Part shown: positions 27,612-37,295 of the stretch, one piece after another
Position numbering within the stretch: position 1 is the first letter of the stretch
Layout: each line of letters opens with the position of its first letter
Origin: Marinobacter sp. EhC06
Lineage (GTDB): Bacteria; Pseudomonadota; Gammaproteobacteria; Pseudomonadales; Oleiphilaceae
NCBI RefSeq assembly: GCF_001650915.1
Contig: NZ_LXYO01000035.1
Span: 124,001-188,000, forward strand
Length of the DNA stretch: 64,000 bases
Direction of reading: 5' to 3'
The notes under the pieces: generated by a model
What the model saw: the letters and a program-made list of their open reading frames with translations, nothing else
Database searches by the model: none
Told to the model about the DNA's origin: nothing
Translations under genes and position numbers: made by a program

Positions 27612-27813
27612 CTACTTCAGGCTGCAACAAGCTTCTTCACGTTGAGCTCTTTGCGATGTTGTTCGGCATGCCAGAGTGCATATTGCGACTGCTATTTCAG
27701 CCAGCTTTTTGCCGAAGTATCGAAAGCAATAGAGAGCCTGATGGTGGGGCGGATCAGGAACTGGAAACTGTCGATGGGACAGCGACGGAAACCAGGTTCC
27801 GCCGCAGTTCGGG
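27612..27813 (-). pseudogene. Remnant of a cassette gene with in-frame stop
   Basis: Between phhB and the last attC-like site. One minus-strand frame reads FQFLIRPTIRLSIAFD, continues to a TAG, and goes on as QYALWHAEQHRKELNVKKL to a TGA just before the attC-like site. Another frame is open from inside phhB to 27612 with no recognisable content. I take it as a decayed cassette gene. A hairpin with stem CGGAA/TTCCG near 27786-27803 may end phhB transcription. Confidence 0.3.
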
Positions 27814-28161
27814 TTATTGCATGTCGTTGAACGCAGCGTCGGTTCTCGCTGCCAGGATAAAGTCGTTTTTGTGCAGGCCGCCGATTTCGTGGCTCCACCA
27901 GCTGACTGCGACTTTGCCGTACTCCAGCACAATCACAGGGTGGTGGTCTTCCTCTTCGGCGAGTTCGCCAATCTTGTTGGTGAACTCCAAAGCTTTTATA
28001 AAGTTTTTGAGCTTGTAGACCTTGTGAAGCTGTTCTTCACCGTCAATTTCCAGAATTTCCCAGTCTGGAACATCTTTGTGCAGCTGCTGCTTTTCTTCCT
28101 CGGTGGCCTTTGGTGCGTTCGGGCTGCAGGCTTCACAGCTGTGTGCTTTCAGGTCACTCAT
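27814..28161 (-). CDS. phhB: Pterin-4a-carbinolamine dehydratase
   Basis: A 115-residue PCD/DCoH protein that dehydrates 4a-hydroxytetrahydrobiopterin during phenylalanine hydroxylation. The active-site EDHHPVIVLEYGKV and WWSHEIGGLHKNDF segments are present. An N-terminal extension carries two Cys (CEACSPN). GGAGG is 6 nt before the ATG at 28161. No phhA lies in the window. It is divergent from imuA. Confidence 0.93.
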   Translation of the reverse strand: MSDLKAHSCEACSPNAPKATEEEKQQLHKDVPDWEILEIDGEEQLHKVYKLKNFIKALEFTNKIGELAEEEDHHPVIVLEYGKVAVSWWSHEIGGLHKNDFILAARTDAAFNDMQ

Positions 28162-28252
28162 TTCAACCTCCATGGTTGATGGCTGTACTACAAGCGTGGG
28201 TCGTGCCCTTCGCTTTATCAACCCTTCTCTTGAAATCCGGCCACTTTCAGAA

Positions 28253-28272
28253 TACTGTATATTTAAACAGTA
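28253..28272. promoter_or_regulatory. LexA (SOS) box of the imu operon
   Basis: TACTGTATATTTAAACAGTA is a 20-bp near-perfect palindrome matching the gammaproteobacterial LexA operator CTGT-N8-ACAG exactly at 28255-28270. It ends 17 nt before the imuA ATG, so LexA bound there would block the imuA promoter. DNA damage should release it. Confidence 0.93.
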
Positions 28273-28289
28273 TTTTGAGAGTTTTCATC

Positions 28290-28979
28290 ATGAGCGAGCT
28301 TCTGAACACGCTGATGCAGGATGCCCGTGTCTGGCAGGGGCACCGCCACACCCAGACCACACAGCCGGCGGAGCCCACCGGTTACCAGGTGCTGGATAAC
28401 CAGCTCGGTGGCCTGGGCTGGCCCCGGGGTGCCTTGAGCGAATGCCTGCTGGATGCACCGGGTATTGGTGAGCTGCATTTGCTTCTGCCGCTGATGCAAC
28501 GGGTGTGCGAAGAAGGCAAAAGTGTGTTCTGGCTGAACCCGCCGCATACGCCCTATGCCCCTGCCCTGGCCCGGGAAGGCGTCAACCTGGACCAGGTGGT
28601 GCTGATCCATACCGACGATGAGGGCGACTTTCTGTGGACACTGGAGAACTGTCTGCGTTCACCAGTAACAGGCCTGGTAATGGCCTGGCCGGGCAAGCTG
28701 GCCTCACGGGAAGTCCGTCGCCTGCAACTGGCCGCCGAAGCCGGGAGCAATGTGTGTGTGCTGTTCCGGGAACGATGTTACGCCGGGCAGAATTCTCCGG
28801 CGGCCCTGCGGCTGGAGCTGGAACCGGGGGAGCAGCAGGATCTCAAGGTGAATGTGCTCAAGCGCCGGGGTAGCTGGCCCGGGCAGCGCTGTTCGCTGGC
28901 CATGGCCCAGCGGGCCGATCTCGCATTCCGTGAAACCACCCGGGTTGTCCGGGGCCCATGGTCGGGTTCAACCGGGTAA
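28290..28979 (+). CDS. imuA: Translesion synthesis protein ImuA
   Basis: A 229-residue RecA/SulA-like protein of the mutasome. It reads LGGLGWPRGALSECLLDAPG then LLPLMQRVCEEGKSVFWLNP, the degenerate P-loop region of ImuA. It interacts with ImuB and DnaE2 in the family. The ATG at 28290 lies 17 nt after the LexA box. imuB starts 9 nt downstream. Confidence 0.93.
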   Translation: MSELLNTLMQDARVWQGHRHTQTTQPAEPTGYQVLDNQLGGLGWPRGALSECLLDAPGIGELHLLLPLMQRVCEEGKSVFWLNPPHTPYAPALAREGVNLDQVVLIHTDDEGDFLWTLENCLRSPVTGLVMAWPGKLASREVRRLQLAAEAGSNVCVLFRERCYAGQNSPAALRLELEPGEQQDLKVNVLKRRGSWPGQRCSLAMAQRADLAFRETTRVVRGPWSGSTG

Positions 28980-28988
28980 TAACGCTCC

Positions 28989-30407
28989 ATGCTCTGGCTG
29001 TATCTGCATTTCCCGCACCTGATGCTGGACCATATTCGGCGCACCCGTGAAGATGAAGGCGCCCTGGTGGTGGTTGAAGGCTCTGGCCAGAAGGTGATCC
29101 AGGCCTGCCCGGACGCCAGGAGCCAGGGTATTCGTACCGGCATGCGCCTGAAAACCGCCATCAGCCTGGCGCCGGATCTGGGCATGGTGCGGGCCGATGA
29201 AACCCAAGAAGCCAGGATTCTGGAAGATCAGGCCCGCTGGCTGTACCGCTATGCGGCCCATATTGTGCTGGTGCCACCCGATGGTCTGCTGGCCGAGATT
29301 GGCAGCCTTCAAAAACTCTATGGCGGGCTGGCCGCCGTTTGGCAAACCGTGGAACAGGGGCTGAATGAACGCCAGCTGAATGCCTGGATCGGTATTGGCT
29401 ATACCCCTCTAGCGGCCCGGCTGATTGCCCGCGCCGGCAAGGGGGAATGCACGGCAGACAAGGGCCACATTCTTCGAAGCCTGAGCCAGATGCCCCTGCT
29501 GGCAGCAGAATTCAACGAGAAGGCCTGCACCCGTTTGCAGCGCCTGGGGCTGAACACGCTGGGGGAGGTGTTTGATTTACCGCCCGGCGAACTCGCACGG
29601 CGTCTGTCTCCAGAACTTCTGGCTTATATACAGAAAATCCAGGGCACCCGGCCAGATCCCCGCACGCCCTGGCAGCCGCCCCACTCGTTCCGGCAACAGG
29701 CGGATTTTGTGCAGGAAATAGAACACACCCAGGGGCTGCTGTTTCCGCTCCAGCGCATGCTTGTCGAACTGGAAGAGGATCTGTGCTGGCGCCAGCAGGA
29801 TACCGACAGCCTGCGGCTGGTTCTGAAGCACCGGCATGCGGAACCAACCCGGCTGCAGATTCGCACATCCGGGCCGGAGCACCGGGCCGATCATTTCCTG
29901 AACCTGGTTCGTCTGCGGCTGGAGCAACATTCCCTGAGCGCCCCGGTTATCTCCATGGTTTTGCTGGTGAAGCGTTTCCTGTCACGGGAAGCACCCTCCG
30001 GGCAGGATCTGCTGGGTGAAACCCAGGATCTGAATGAAGCCTGGCATACCCTGATCAGCCGGCTGCAGGCGCGTCTGGGCGATCAGGCTCTCAGGCAGCT
30101 CTCGCCCCAGGCGGATCATCGTCCCGAGCGGGCCTGGTCGGCCTCGGAAGTTCTGCGTAAAACCGGAACGCCGCTAGTACCGGCAGCAGAACTGCCCAGG
30201 CGGCCGCTCTGGTTGTTGAAAGGCCCGCAACCGCTCACCGAGGCGCCCGTTACCTGGTTTTCCGGGCCTGAGCGCATCAGCGGTGGCTGGTGGGATGGCC
30301 AGCGCGTGCACCGGGACTACTACATTGCCCAGTTGAACAGCGGCCAGCTGGCCTGGGTCTTTCGGGATGCCCGGGAAGGCTGGTTTGTGCATGGGTGGTT
30401 TGGCTGA
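28989..30407 (+). CDS. imuB: Y-family polymerase-like protein ImuB
   Basis: A 472-residue protein with a Y-family fold but without the catalytic acids. The first motif reads LYLHFPHLMLD in place of the usual VDMDCFF type. The second reads LLAEIGSLQKLYGG, missing the Asp-Glu pair. ImuB therefore acts as the adaptor linking DnaE2 to the sliding clamp. It has the little-finger region and a long C-terminal tail with YYIAQLNSGQLAWVF. The stop overlaps the dnaE2 start as TGATG. Confidence 0.93.
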   Translation: MLWLYLHFPHLMLDHIRRTREDEGALVVVEGSGQKVIQACPDARSQGIRTGMRLKTAISLAPDLGMVRADETQEARILEDQARWLYRYAAHIVLVPPDGLLAEIGSLQKLYGGLAAVWQTVEQGLNERQLNAWIGIGYTPLAARLIARAGKGECTADKGHILRSLSQMPLLAAEFNEKACTRLQRLGLNTLGEVFDLPPGELARRLSPELLAYIQKIQGTRPDPRTPWQPPHSFRQQADFVQEIEHTQGLLFPLQRMLVELEEDLCWRQQDTDSLRLVLKHRHAEPTRLQIRTSGPEHRADHFLNLVRLRLEQHSLSAPVISMVLLVKRFLSREAPSGQDLLGETQDLNEAWHTLISRLQARLGDQALRQLSPQADHRPERAWSASEVLRKTGTPLVPAAELPRRPLWLLKGPQPLTEAPVTWFSGPERISGGWWDGQRVHRDYYIAQLNSGQLAWVFRDAREGWFVHGWFG

Positions 30408-33400
30408 TGTCCGGGCAACAGTATGCGGAGCTGTTCTGCTTCAGCAATTTCACCTTCCTCACCGGGGCCTCTCATCCCCACGAACTGGCTGAGCGGGCGC
30501 ATGAGCTGGGTTACACCGCCCTGGCTATCACCGATGCCTGCTCCGTTGCCGGCATTCCCCGGGCCTGGGCGGCGCTGGCAGAAAGCCCGGTAAAACTCAT
30601 TACCGGCAGCTGGTTTGAGTTGTCGGATGCGCCAGCCGGCACAATCAAACCCCGTTTTATCCTTCTGGCCCGCACACGCAAGGGCTATGGCCAGCTCTGC
30701 CAGCTGATCACTACCGGCCGCCGTCGGGCTGAGAAAGGCCATTACCAGCTGTTTTACCGAGACATTGAAACCCACACCCTAGATGACTGCCTGTGCCTGT
30801 GGCTGCCCCCATCGCCTACCGAAGCGGATTCCGACCAGGCGCTGGCCTGCGGCGAGTGGCTGGCCCGCCTGTTTGATCCCCAGATCTGGATTGCCGCGGC
30901 CCGCACCCTGGAATCCGGCGAGGAGCAGCGGCTGGCGCGGATACACTGGCTGGCCGATCAGTTGCGCATTCCCGTGGCTGCCGTGGGCGAGGTGCACATG
31001 CACAGCCGGGAGCGCCAGCCGCTGCAGGATGTACTGACAGCCCTGCGCAATCACACCAATCTGGAGAATGCCGGCCACTGCCTGTTCCAGAATGGCGAGC
31101 GATACCTGCGTCCCCTGCCCGTTCTGCAACGGCTGTTTCCGGAAGCCTGGCTGCATGAAACCCTGGCCATTGCCAGCCAGTGCACCTTCGAGCCCGGCAG
31201 CCTGCGCTATGAATACCCGCCAGACCTGGTGCCGGAGGGCGAGACTCCGGCCGGCTACCTGAAACGGCTGACCCGCGGAGGCGAGCGCCAACGTTATCCA
31301 GAGGGCACGCCGCTGCAGGTTCAGGGCCTGATCCGCAAGGAGCTGGGCCTGATCTCGGAGATGAAGTACGAGCATTACTTCCTCACCATCCACGATATTG
31401 TCGACTTTGCCCGCAGCCGGGGGATTCTCTGCCAGGGCCGCGGTTCGGCGGCCAACTCTGCGGTCTGCTATTGCCTGGGCATCACCGAGGTAAACCCGGC
31501 CCGGGTGGAGCTTCTGTTCGAGCGGTTTATTTCCAAAGACCGGAACGAGCCGCCCGATATTGATGTGGATTTCGAGCACGAACGGCGTGAAGAAGTCATT
31601 CAGTACATCTACCAGCGTTATTCCCGTGAGCGGGCCGCCTTGGCCGCCACGGTGATCCGTTACCGGCCCAGGAGCGCCATCCGCGATGTCGGCAAAGCCT
31701 TGGGGTTTGATCCGGCCCTGGTGGAACAACTGCTGGAAGGCATCGACTGGCGGGACAAGGCCACCAACTGGCGCCAGCAGATTCTGGACAAGAAAATCAC
31801 CCGCAACCCCCAGGTGGCGGACCAGTTCTTCACCCTGGTCAATACCCTGCTGGGCTTCCCACGGCACCTGTCCCAGCACGTGGGCGGTTTCGTGATCAGC
31901 GCCGGGCCACTGGCCGAACTGGTGCCGGTGGAGAACGCTGCCATGGCCGACCGCACCGTAATCCAGTGGGACAAGGACGACCTTGAGAGCCTGGGGCTGA
32001 TGAAGGTGGATGTGCTGGCCCTTGGCATGCTCTCAGCCATTCGAAAAGCGCTGGAACTGATCAGCGATGAAAAAGGCCAGCCTTTCCGGATACAGGACAT
32101 TCCCCAGGAAGACCGCGACACCTACGCCATGCTTCAGACAGGCGACAGCATCGGGGTTTTCCAGGTGGAGTCCCGGGCCCAGATCAACATGCTGCCCCGC
32201 CTGAAACCGGAAACCTACTATGACCTGGTGATCGAAGTGGCCATCGTGCGGCCCGGCCCCATCCAGGGCGACATGGTGCACCCGTATCTGCGCCGCAAGC
32301 ACGGCCTGGAGCCGGTGGATTACCCGAACGATGCCGTGCGCAAGGTGCTGGAGCGCACCCTCGGCGTGCCCATTTTCCAGGAACAGGTGATCAAACTGGC
32401 CATGGTGGCGGCCGGCTTCTCCGCCGGCGAAGCCGACCAGCTCCGCCGAGCCATGGCCGCCTGGAAATCCCACGGCGACCTGACCCCATTCCGGGAAAAG
32501 CTGGTCACCGGTATGCTCGAGCGTGGTCACGATACCGACTTCGCTGAACGGCTGTACCAGCAGATCTGCGGCTTTGGCGGCTATGGCTTCCCCGAATCCC
32601 ACGCCGCCAGCTTTGCCCTGCTTGTCTACGTCTCCGCCTGGATCAAGCGGCACTATCCGGCGGCGTTTTACTGTGCCCTGCTGAACAGCCAGCCCATGGG
32701 GTTCTATTCGCCTTCACAACTGGTGCAGGACGCCCGGCGCCACAATGTCACCGTACTGCCACCAGATGTGAATGCCAGCCAGTGGGACCACACCCTGGAA
32801 GGTGAAGAACGCCATCTGCGCCTGGGCCTTAGAATCATCCAGGGCCTGTCCATTAATGGCGCCGAGCGCATCCACCAGAACCGGCCAGCAGAAGGCTACC
32901 GCTCCGCCAGCGAACTTCGCCGCCTGGCCGCACTCAACCAGCGGGATATGGAACTAATCGCCGGGGCCAACGCCATGCCGGCATTCACCGCCAACCGCCA
33001 CCAGGCCTACTGGCAGCTGCTCGACCACGAACAGCCCACAGAACTGTTCGCCGAAGAAGTCGCTGTCGACTACCAACCGGACTACTGCCAGCAACTACCA
33101 GAACCCTCGGAAGGCCAGAACGTGCTGGCCGACTACGCCAGCCAGGGCCTCACTCTGCAGCGTCACCCACTGGCGTTACTGCGGGAACAGGGCCACCTGA
33201 ATTTCTGCCTCAGTGCCGAGCAACTGAAAAGTACCAAAGCCGGCATTCCGGTTCAGGTCGCCGGCCTCGTCACCGGCCGCCAGCGCCCTGGCTCCGCCTC
33301 CGGGGTTACCTTCGTCACCCTGGAAGACGAGACCGGCAATGTGAATGTGGTGGTGTGGCTGGAAACGGCGCGGCGGCAGCGCAAGCCGTTACTGACTGCC

Positions 33401-33526
33401 CGGTTGTTGCATGTGAAGGGAGTGCTGGAGCGCCAGGGGGATATTGTGCATGTAATGGCGGGGAGGCTTTCAGATCTTAGCCATCTGATCCAGTCATTGC
33501 CGGTCAATTCACGAAATTTTCACTAA
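30407..33526 (+). CDS. dnaE2: Error-prone DNA polymerase DnaE2 (ImuC)
   Basis: A 1039-residue C-family polymerase, shorter than replicative DnaE as usual for DnaE2. An N-terminal PHP domain (YAELFCFSNFTFLTGASHP) is followed by the polymerase core with the catalytic PDIDVDFEHERR and the GRGSAANS motif. A C-terminal OB fold includes VTFVTLEDETGNVNVVVW. It carries out mutagenic bypass with ImuA and ImuB. The start at 30407 overlaps imuB; the frame extends further upstream inside imuB and is ignored. Transcription ends before a convergent terminator. Confidence 0.96.
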   Translation: MSGQQYAELFCFSNFTFLTGASHPHELAERAHELGYTALAITDACSVAGIPRAWAALAESPVKLITGSWFELSDAPAGTIKPRFILLARTRKGYGQLCQLITTGRRRAEKGHYQLFYRDIETHTLDDCLCLWLPPSPTEADSDQALACGEWLARLFDPQIWIAAARTLESGEEQRLARIHWLADQLRIPVAAVGEVHMHSRERQPLQDVLTALRNHTNLENAGHCLFQNGERYLRPLPVLQRLFPEAWLHETLAIASQCTFEPGSLRYEYPPDLVPEGETPAGYLKRLTRGGERQRYPEGTPLQVQGLIRKELGLISEMKYEHYFLTIHDIVDFARSRGILCQGRGSAANSAVCYCLGITEVNPARVELLFERFISKDRNEPPDIDVDFEHERREEVIQYIYQRYSRERAALAATVIRYRPRSAIRDVGKALGFDPALVEQLLEGIDWRDKATNWRQQILDKKITRNPQVADQFFTLVNTLLGFPRHLSQHVGGFVISAGPLAELVPVENAAMADRTVIQWDKDDLESLGLMKVDVLALGMLSAIRKALELISDEKGQPFRIQDIPQEDRDTYAMLQTGDSIGVFQVESRAQINMLPRLKPETYYDLVIEVAIVRPGPIQGDMVHPYLRRKHGLEPVDYPNDAVRKVLERTLGVPIFQEQVIKLAMVAAGFSAGEADQLRRAMAAWKSHGDLTPFREKLVTGMLERGHDTDFAERLYQQICGFGGYGFPESHAASFALLVYVSAWIKRHYPAAFYCALLNSQPMGFYSPSQLVQDARRHNVTVLPPDVNASQWDHTLEGEERHLRLGLRIIQGLSINGAERIHQNRPAEGYRSASELRRLAALNQRDMELIAGANAMPAFTANRHQAYWQLLDHEQPTELFAEEVAVDYQPDYCQQLPEPSEGQNVLADYASQGLTLQRHPLALLREQGHLNFCLSAEQLKSTKAGIPVQVAGLVTGRQRPGSASGVTFVTLEDETGNVNVVVWLETARRQRKPLLTARLLHVKGVLERQGDIVHVMAGRLSDLSHLIQSLPVNSRNFH

Positions 33527-33549
33527 GTCCCGACTTGCCGTTTAACTCT

Positions 33550-33577
33550 GTCGGATTACGGCTTCGCCTAATCCGAC
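33550..33577. repeat. REP-like palindrome, copy 1
   Basis: GTCGGATTA and TAATCCGAC flank CGGCTTCGCC: a 9-bp perfect stem with inner GGC-TTC-GCC. A close relative lies at 52091-52116, and both are followed by CTAC. It sits just after dnaE2. It may act as an mRNA 3' stabiliser or be a scattered REP unit. Confidence 0.7.
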
Positions 33578-33601
33578 CTACATGATGCAGGTCTTTGATG
33601 C

Positions 33602-33746
33602 GATAACTCCAGAGATCATGGAGCGGGTGTGGAACCTCCTTTCAGGAATGTCTCCGGCCAAGGAAGGCCGGAGTCAAGCGCACATGGATGTGCTCGTAGC
33701 GGTTCCTGAAAGGAGGTTCCACACCTGCTCAAACTCCAGAATTATC
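33602..33746. mobile_element. MITE-like nested inverted repeat
   Basis: A 145-bp element. The ends GATAACTCC and the complement of ATTATC pair imperfectly over about 45 bp. Within them is a perfect 22-bp arm, 33627-33648 against 33703-33724. Inside are two hairpins: CTCCGGCC/GGCCGGAG with a 6-nt loop (33652-33673) and GCACAT/ATGTGC (33680-33693). No ORF is carried. I infer a non-autonomous mobile element or a structured RNA; it lies between the convergent dnaE2 and oadB. Confidence 0.65.
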
Positions 33747-33762
33747 AGTCTTATAAAGCAAG

Positions 33763-33788
33763 AAAACCCCGCACCAAGGCGGGGTTTT
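33763..33788. terminator. Bidirectional terminator between dnaE2 and oadB
   Basis: AAAACCCCGC and GCGGGGTTTT pair perfectly with a 6-nt loop. T-runs on both strands suit a Rho-independent terminator for oadB (minus) and for the imu operon (plus). Confidence 0.85.
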
Positions 33789-33807
33789 CGGGACTGCGGC
33801 AAACGAA

Positions 33808-35142
33808 TCAGCCCAGAAGCTTGATCATCACACCGGCAGCAACCGCAGAGCCGATAACACCGGCCACGTTCGGGCCCATGGCGTGCATCAGCAGGAAGTT
33901 CTGCGGGTTGGCTTCCAGACCAACCTTGTTGGACACCCGCGCTGCCATCGGCACCGCAGATACACCGGCAGAACCGATCAACGGGTTGATCTGCTCCTTG
34001 CTCAGCTTGTTCATCAGCTTCGCCATCAGAACACCGCAGGCGGTACCAATACCGAAGGCAACGATACCCAGGCCGAGGATACCCAGAGTCTGGCCGTCCA
34101 GGAACTTGTCAGCCATCAGCTTGGAACCAACAGACAAGCCCAGGAAGATGGTCACGATGTTGATCAGGGCATTCTGGGCAGTGTCGCTCAAACGCTCAAC
34201 CACGCCACACTCGCGCATCAGGTTACCGAAGCAGAACATACCCAGCAGCGGCGCCGCATCCGGCAGGAACAGTACCACTGCAATCAGTACCACCAGCGGG
34301 AAAATGATTTTTTCCTGCTTGCTGACCGGGCGCAGCTGGCTCATCTTGATCTTCCGCTCTTCCGCAGAAGTCAGCGCCTTCATGATCGGCGGCTGAATCA
34401 TCGGTACCAGCGCCATATAGGCGTAGGCAGAGACCGCGATGGCACCCAGCAGGTGCGGAGCCAGAACACTGGATACGTAGATGGACGTCGGGCCATCCGC
34501 ACCACCGATGATACCGATGGCAGCCGCTTCCAGGATGTTGAACTCCAGAACGCCGGTCCAATCCAGCAGCGCAGCACCGATCACAGTACCGAAGATGCCG
34601 AACTGAGCAGCAGCACCCAGCAGCAGGGTCTTGGGGTTGGCAAGCAACGGGCCGAAGTCCGTCATCGCACCTACACCCATGAAGATCAGCAGAGGCCCGA
34701 TGGTGCTGCCGATGACCACGGAGTAGAAGTTATAGAGCATGCCATTGCCATAGCCGAAGTCCTGGGCAAGGGAGTTCGCCGCCGCCATTTCGGAGTAGCT
34801 GGCCTCTTTCACAGCCACCTTGAAGGCTTCCTTCAGCTCAGGCGTTACTGCCTGCCCGGCCTGATAGGCCACATCCAGGGGCGCGGCCAATGCGGCCAGA
34901 ACCTGCGTTGCTTCGTTCTTCAGAGCGAAGTGGATAGCATTTTCCGCCGCAGTCAGGGCCAGGCCTGCCTCCGGAATATTCGCCAGAATGCCGCCGAACC
35001 CGATGGGTACCAGAAGCAACGGCTCGAATTTCTTGTTGATCGCAAGATAGAGGAGCAAGAGGCCGATGGCGATCATGATCACCTGGCCGATCTCGATGTT
35101 GAACAGGCCACTACCTGTCCAGAGTGTCATTAATTTTTCCAT
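33808..35142 (-). CDS. oadB: Oxaloacetate decarboxylase beta subunit (Na+ pump)
   Basis: A 444-residue membrane subunit with about nine hydrophobic segments that decarboxylates carboxybiotin and exports sodium. Conserved stretches include [12 protein letters not shown] near residue 50, [13 protein letters not shown] (the Asp that binds sodium in the family) and [18 protein letters not shown]. It lies 14 nt after oadA, last in oadGAB. The terminator at 33763-33788 follows. Confidence 0.95.
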   Translation of the reverse strand: MEKLMTLWTGSGLFNIEIGQVIMIAIGLLLLYLAINKKFEPLLLVPIGFGGILANIPEAGLALTAAENAIHFALKNEATQVLAALAAPLDVAYQAGQAVTPELKEAFKVAVKEASYSEMAAANSLAQDFGYGNGMLYNFYSVVIGSTIGPLLIFMGVGAMTDFGPLLANPKTLLLGAAAQFGIFGTVIGAALLDWTGVLEFNILEAAAIGIIGGADGPTSIYVSSVLAPHLLGAIAVSAYAYMALVPMIQPPIMKALTSAEERKIKMSQLRPVSKQEKIIFPLVVLIAVVLFLPDAAPLLGMFCFGNLMRECGVVERLSDTAQNALINIVTIFLGLSVGSKLMADKFLDGQTLGILGLGIVAFGIGTACGVLMAKLMNKLSKEQINPLIGSAGVSAVPMAARVSNKVGLEANPQNFLLMHAMGPNVAGVIGSAVAAGVMIKLLG

Positions 35143-35156
35143 GGAATGCTGGCCCT

Positions 35157-36944
35157 TTATGCGATTGTCAGCATTTCATCATCAGGAGAGACGGCATCAC
35201 CGACCTTGATGAAGACTTCGCCGATAGTGCCGGCTTTCGGCGCGCGAACCTCGGTTTCCATTTTCATGGCTTCGAGGATAATCATCACATCGCCCTCTTC
35301 CACGGTGTCACCCGGTGAAACCAGGACCTTGAAGATGTTGCCGCCAAGCGGCGCAACTACAGGCTCACCTTCACCTGCTGCAGGTGCCGGAGCCGAGGAA
35401 GCTGCCGGTGCGGAAGCCGCACCACCCTCGCCCTGAATCTGGGTGATCTCGCCACCTTCGGAAACGGCAACAACAAACTTCTTGCCATTCACTTCAACGG
35501 TGTAGGTCTCGGGTCCTTCAGACTTCTTGGCCGGAGCTGCGCTTTCAGCGGTCGGAACCGGCTCGAACGCATCCGGGTTGCCACGGTTTTCCAGGAACTT
35601 CAGACCAATCTGCGGGAACAGCGCGTAGGTCAGAACGTCATCTACGGTGTTTTCCGCCAGCTTGATATCTTTCTCTTCGGCGAGCTTCTGAAGCTCTTCG
35701 GTCAGCTTGTCCATTTCCGGCTCAAGCAGATCCGCCGGACGACAGGTAACGGGCTCTTTGCCGTCCAGAACACGCTCCTGCAGTTCCTTATTCATGGGCG
35801 CCGGTGCAGCACCGTATTCGCCTTTAAGGATTGCCGAGGTCTCTTTGGAGATGGACTTGTAGCGCTCGCCGGTCAGAACGTTCAGTACCGCTTGGGTACC
35901 CACGATCTGGGAAGTCGGCGTTACGAGCGGAATGAAGCCCAGGTCTTCACGAACCTTGGGAATCTCGTCCAGAACCTGATCGAACTTGTCGCTGGCGTTC
36001 TGCTCACGCAGCTGGTTTTCCATATTGGTGAGCATGCCACCCGGTACCTGGGCAATCAGGATTCGGGAGTCGGTGCCACGCAGGCTGCCTTCGAACTTCG
36101 CGTACTTCTTCCGCACCTGGCGGAAATATGCGGCAATTTCTTCGAGCAGGTTCAGATCCAGGCCGGTATCACGATCCGTGCCCTCAAGAATCGCAACCAC
36201 GGCTTCGGTGGGCGAATGACCGTAGGTCATACTCATTGAGGAAATGGCGGTGTCCACGTTATCAATACCGGCTTCCGCAGCCTTGATGGCGGTAGCGGTA
36301 GACATGCCGGTGGTGGCGTGGCACTGCATGTGAATGGGGATGTCCAGCTCTTTCTTCAGACGGCTGACCAGGTCAAAGGCCACGTACGGCTTGAGAATAC
36401 CGGCCATGTCCTTGATCGCGATGGAGTCCGCGCCCATGTCGGCGACCTCTTTCGCCAGCTCGACCCACATCTCGATGGTGTGCACCGGGCTTGTGGTGTA
36501 GGCAATAGTGCCCTGAGCATGCTTACCTGTCTTACGTACGGCCTTGATGGCGCGATCCAGGTTACGGGGATCGTTCATCGCATCAAAAATACGGAACACG
36601 TCGACGCCATTCTCGGCGGCACGCTCACAGAAACGGTCAACCACATCATCCGCGTAATGACGATAGCCCAACAGGTTCTGGCCGCGCAGAAGCATCTGCT
36701 GCTGGGTGTTGGGCATGGCTTTTTTCAGCTCACGGATGCGCTCCCAGGGATCTTCGCCCAGGTAGCGGATGCAGGAATCAAAGGTAGCGCCGCCCCAGGA
36801 CTCCAGGGACCAGAAACCGACCTTGTCGAGTTTCTCGGCAACAGGCAGCATGTCATCCAGCCGCATACGGGTGGCAAGCAGGGACTGGTGGGCGTCACGC
36901 AGGATAACGTCCGTAATCCCCAGCGGTTTCTTTGTGTCAGTCAT
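35157..36944 (-). CDS. oadA: Oxaloacetate decarboxylase alpha subunit
   Basis: A 595-residue biotin-dependent carboxyltransferase. The N-terminal TIM barrel contains [12 protein letters not shown] and MQCHATTGM, lining the metal site. An Ala/Pro-rich linker follows (about residues 495-515). The C-terminal biotinyl domain has EAMKMET with the biotin Lys561, 34 residues from the end as usual. It transfers the carboxyl group to biotin for OadB. The assignment over methylmalonyl-CoA or pyruvate enzymes rests on the OadGAB context. Confidence 0.95.
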   Translation of the reverse strand: MTDTKKPLGITDVILRDAHQSLLATRMRLDDMLPVAEKLDKVGFWSLESWGGATFDSCIRYLGEDPWERIRELKKAMPNTQQQMLLRGQNLLGYRHYADDVVDRFCERAAENGVDVFRIFDAMNDPRNLDRAIKAVRKTGKHAQGTIAYTTSPVHTIEMWVELAKEVADMGADSIAIKDMAGILKPYVAFDLVSRLKKELDIPIHMQCHATTGMSTATAIKAAEAGIDNVDTAISSMSMTYGHSPTEAVVAILEGTDRDTGLDLNLLEEIAAYFRQVRKKYAKFEGSLRGTDSRILIAQVPGGMLTNMENQLREQNASDKFDQVLDEIPKVREDLGFIPLVTPTSQIVGTQAVLNVLTGERYKSISKETSAILKGEYGAAPAPMNKELQERVLDGKEPVTCRPADLLEPEMDKLTEELQKLAEEKDIKLAENTVDDVLTYALFPQIGLKFLENRGNPDAFEPVPTAESAAPAKKSEGPETYTVEVNGKKFVVAVSEGGEITQIQGEGGAASAPAASSAPAPAAGEGEPVVAPLGGNIFKVLVSPGDTVEEGDVMIILEAMKMETEVRAPKAGTIGEVFIKVGDAVSPDDEMLTIA

Positions 36945-36985
36945 CGTGTCAGCCTTCTGTTTAAAGGTTCTAGTCTTTTACCGGG

Positions 36986-37237
36986 TCACTTCTTGTGGCG
37001 CGACCGGAATTGTGCAATCGCCTTCTTGATGGCCTCGGCGGTGTCAGGGTCAACCGACGCGGGCGCCTTCGGCTTGGCACGTGGCGTTTTGGCCGGGGTT
37101 GCCGGCTCTGGCGGCGCAAACCGTCCTATCAGTTTGGACATGAGGAGTGTCGCGAACACCAGAATAATCAGGAACACGAACACAAACCCCATTCCGGCAA
37201 TCATCAGATCGACGGCTTGTGACATCAGGTCATTCAT
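36986..37237 (-). CDS. oadG: Oxaloacetate decarboxylase gamma subunit
   Basis: An 83-residue protein with one membrane segment at about 12-34 (LMIAGMGFVFVFLIILVFA) and a Lys/Pro/Ala-rich cytoplasmic tail. This is the usual make-up of OadG, which assembles the complex and binds zinc in some species. It is first in the operon, 41 nt before oadA. Confidence 0.88.
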   Translation of the reverse strand: MNDLMSQAVDLMIAGMGFVFVFLIILVFATLLMSKLIGRFAPPEPATPAKTPRAKPKAPASVDPDTAEAIKKAIAQFRSRHKK

Positions 37238-37295
37238 ATCGAACAGCTACCTGTATTGATTTTATGTTTCTCCCGAACGTTGCCCGGACTGACCA

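Noticed and set aside
27554-28018. A 154-codon plus-strand frame
   Set aside because: Starts in an attC-like site and runs antisense through phhB; no homology visible.
33582-33824. An 80-codon frame between dnaE2 and oadB
   Set aside because: It translates the nested palindrome and the terminator.
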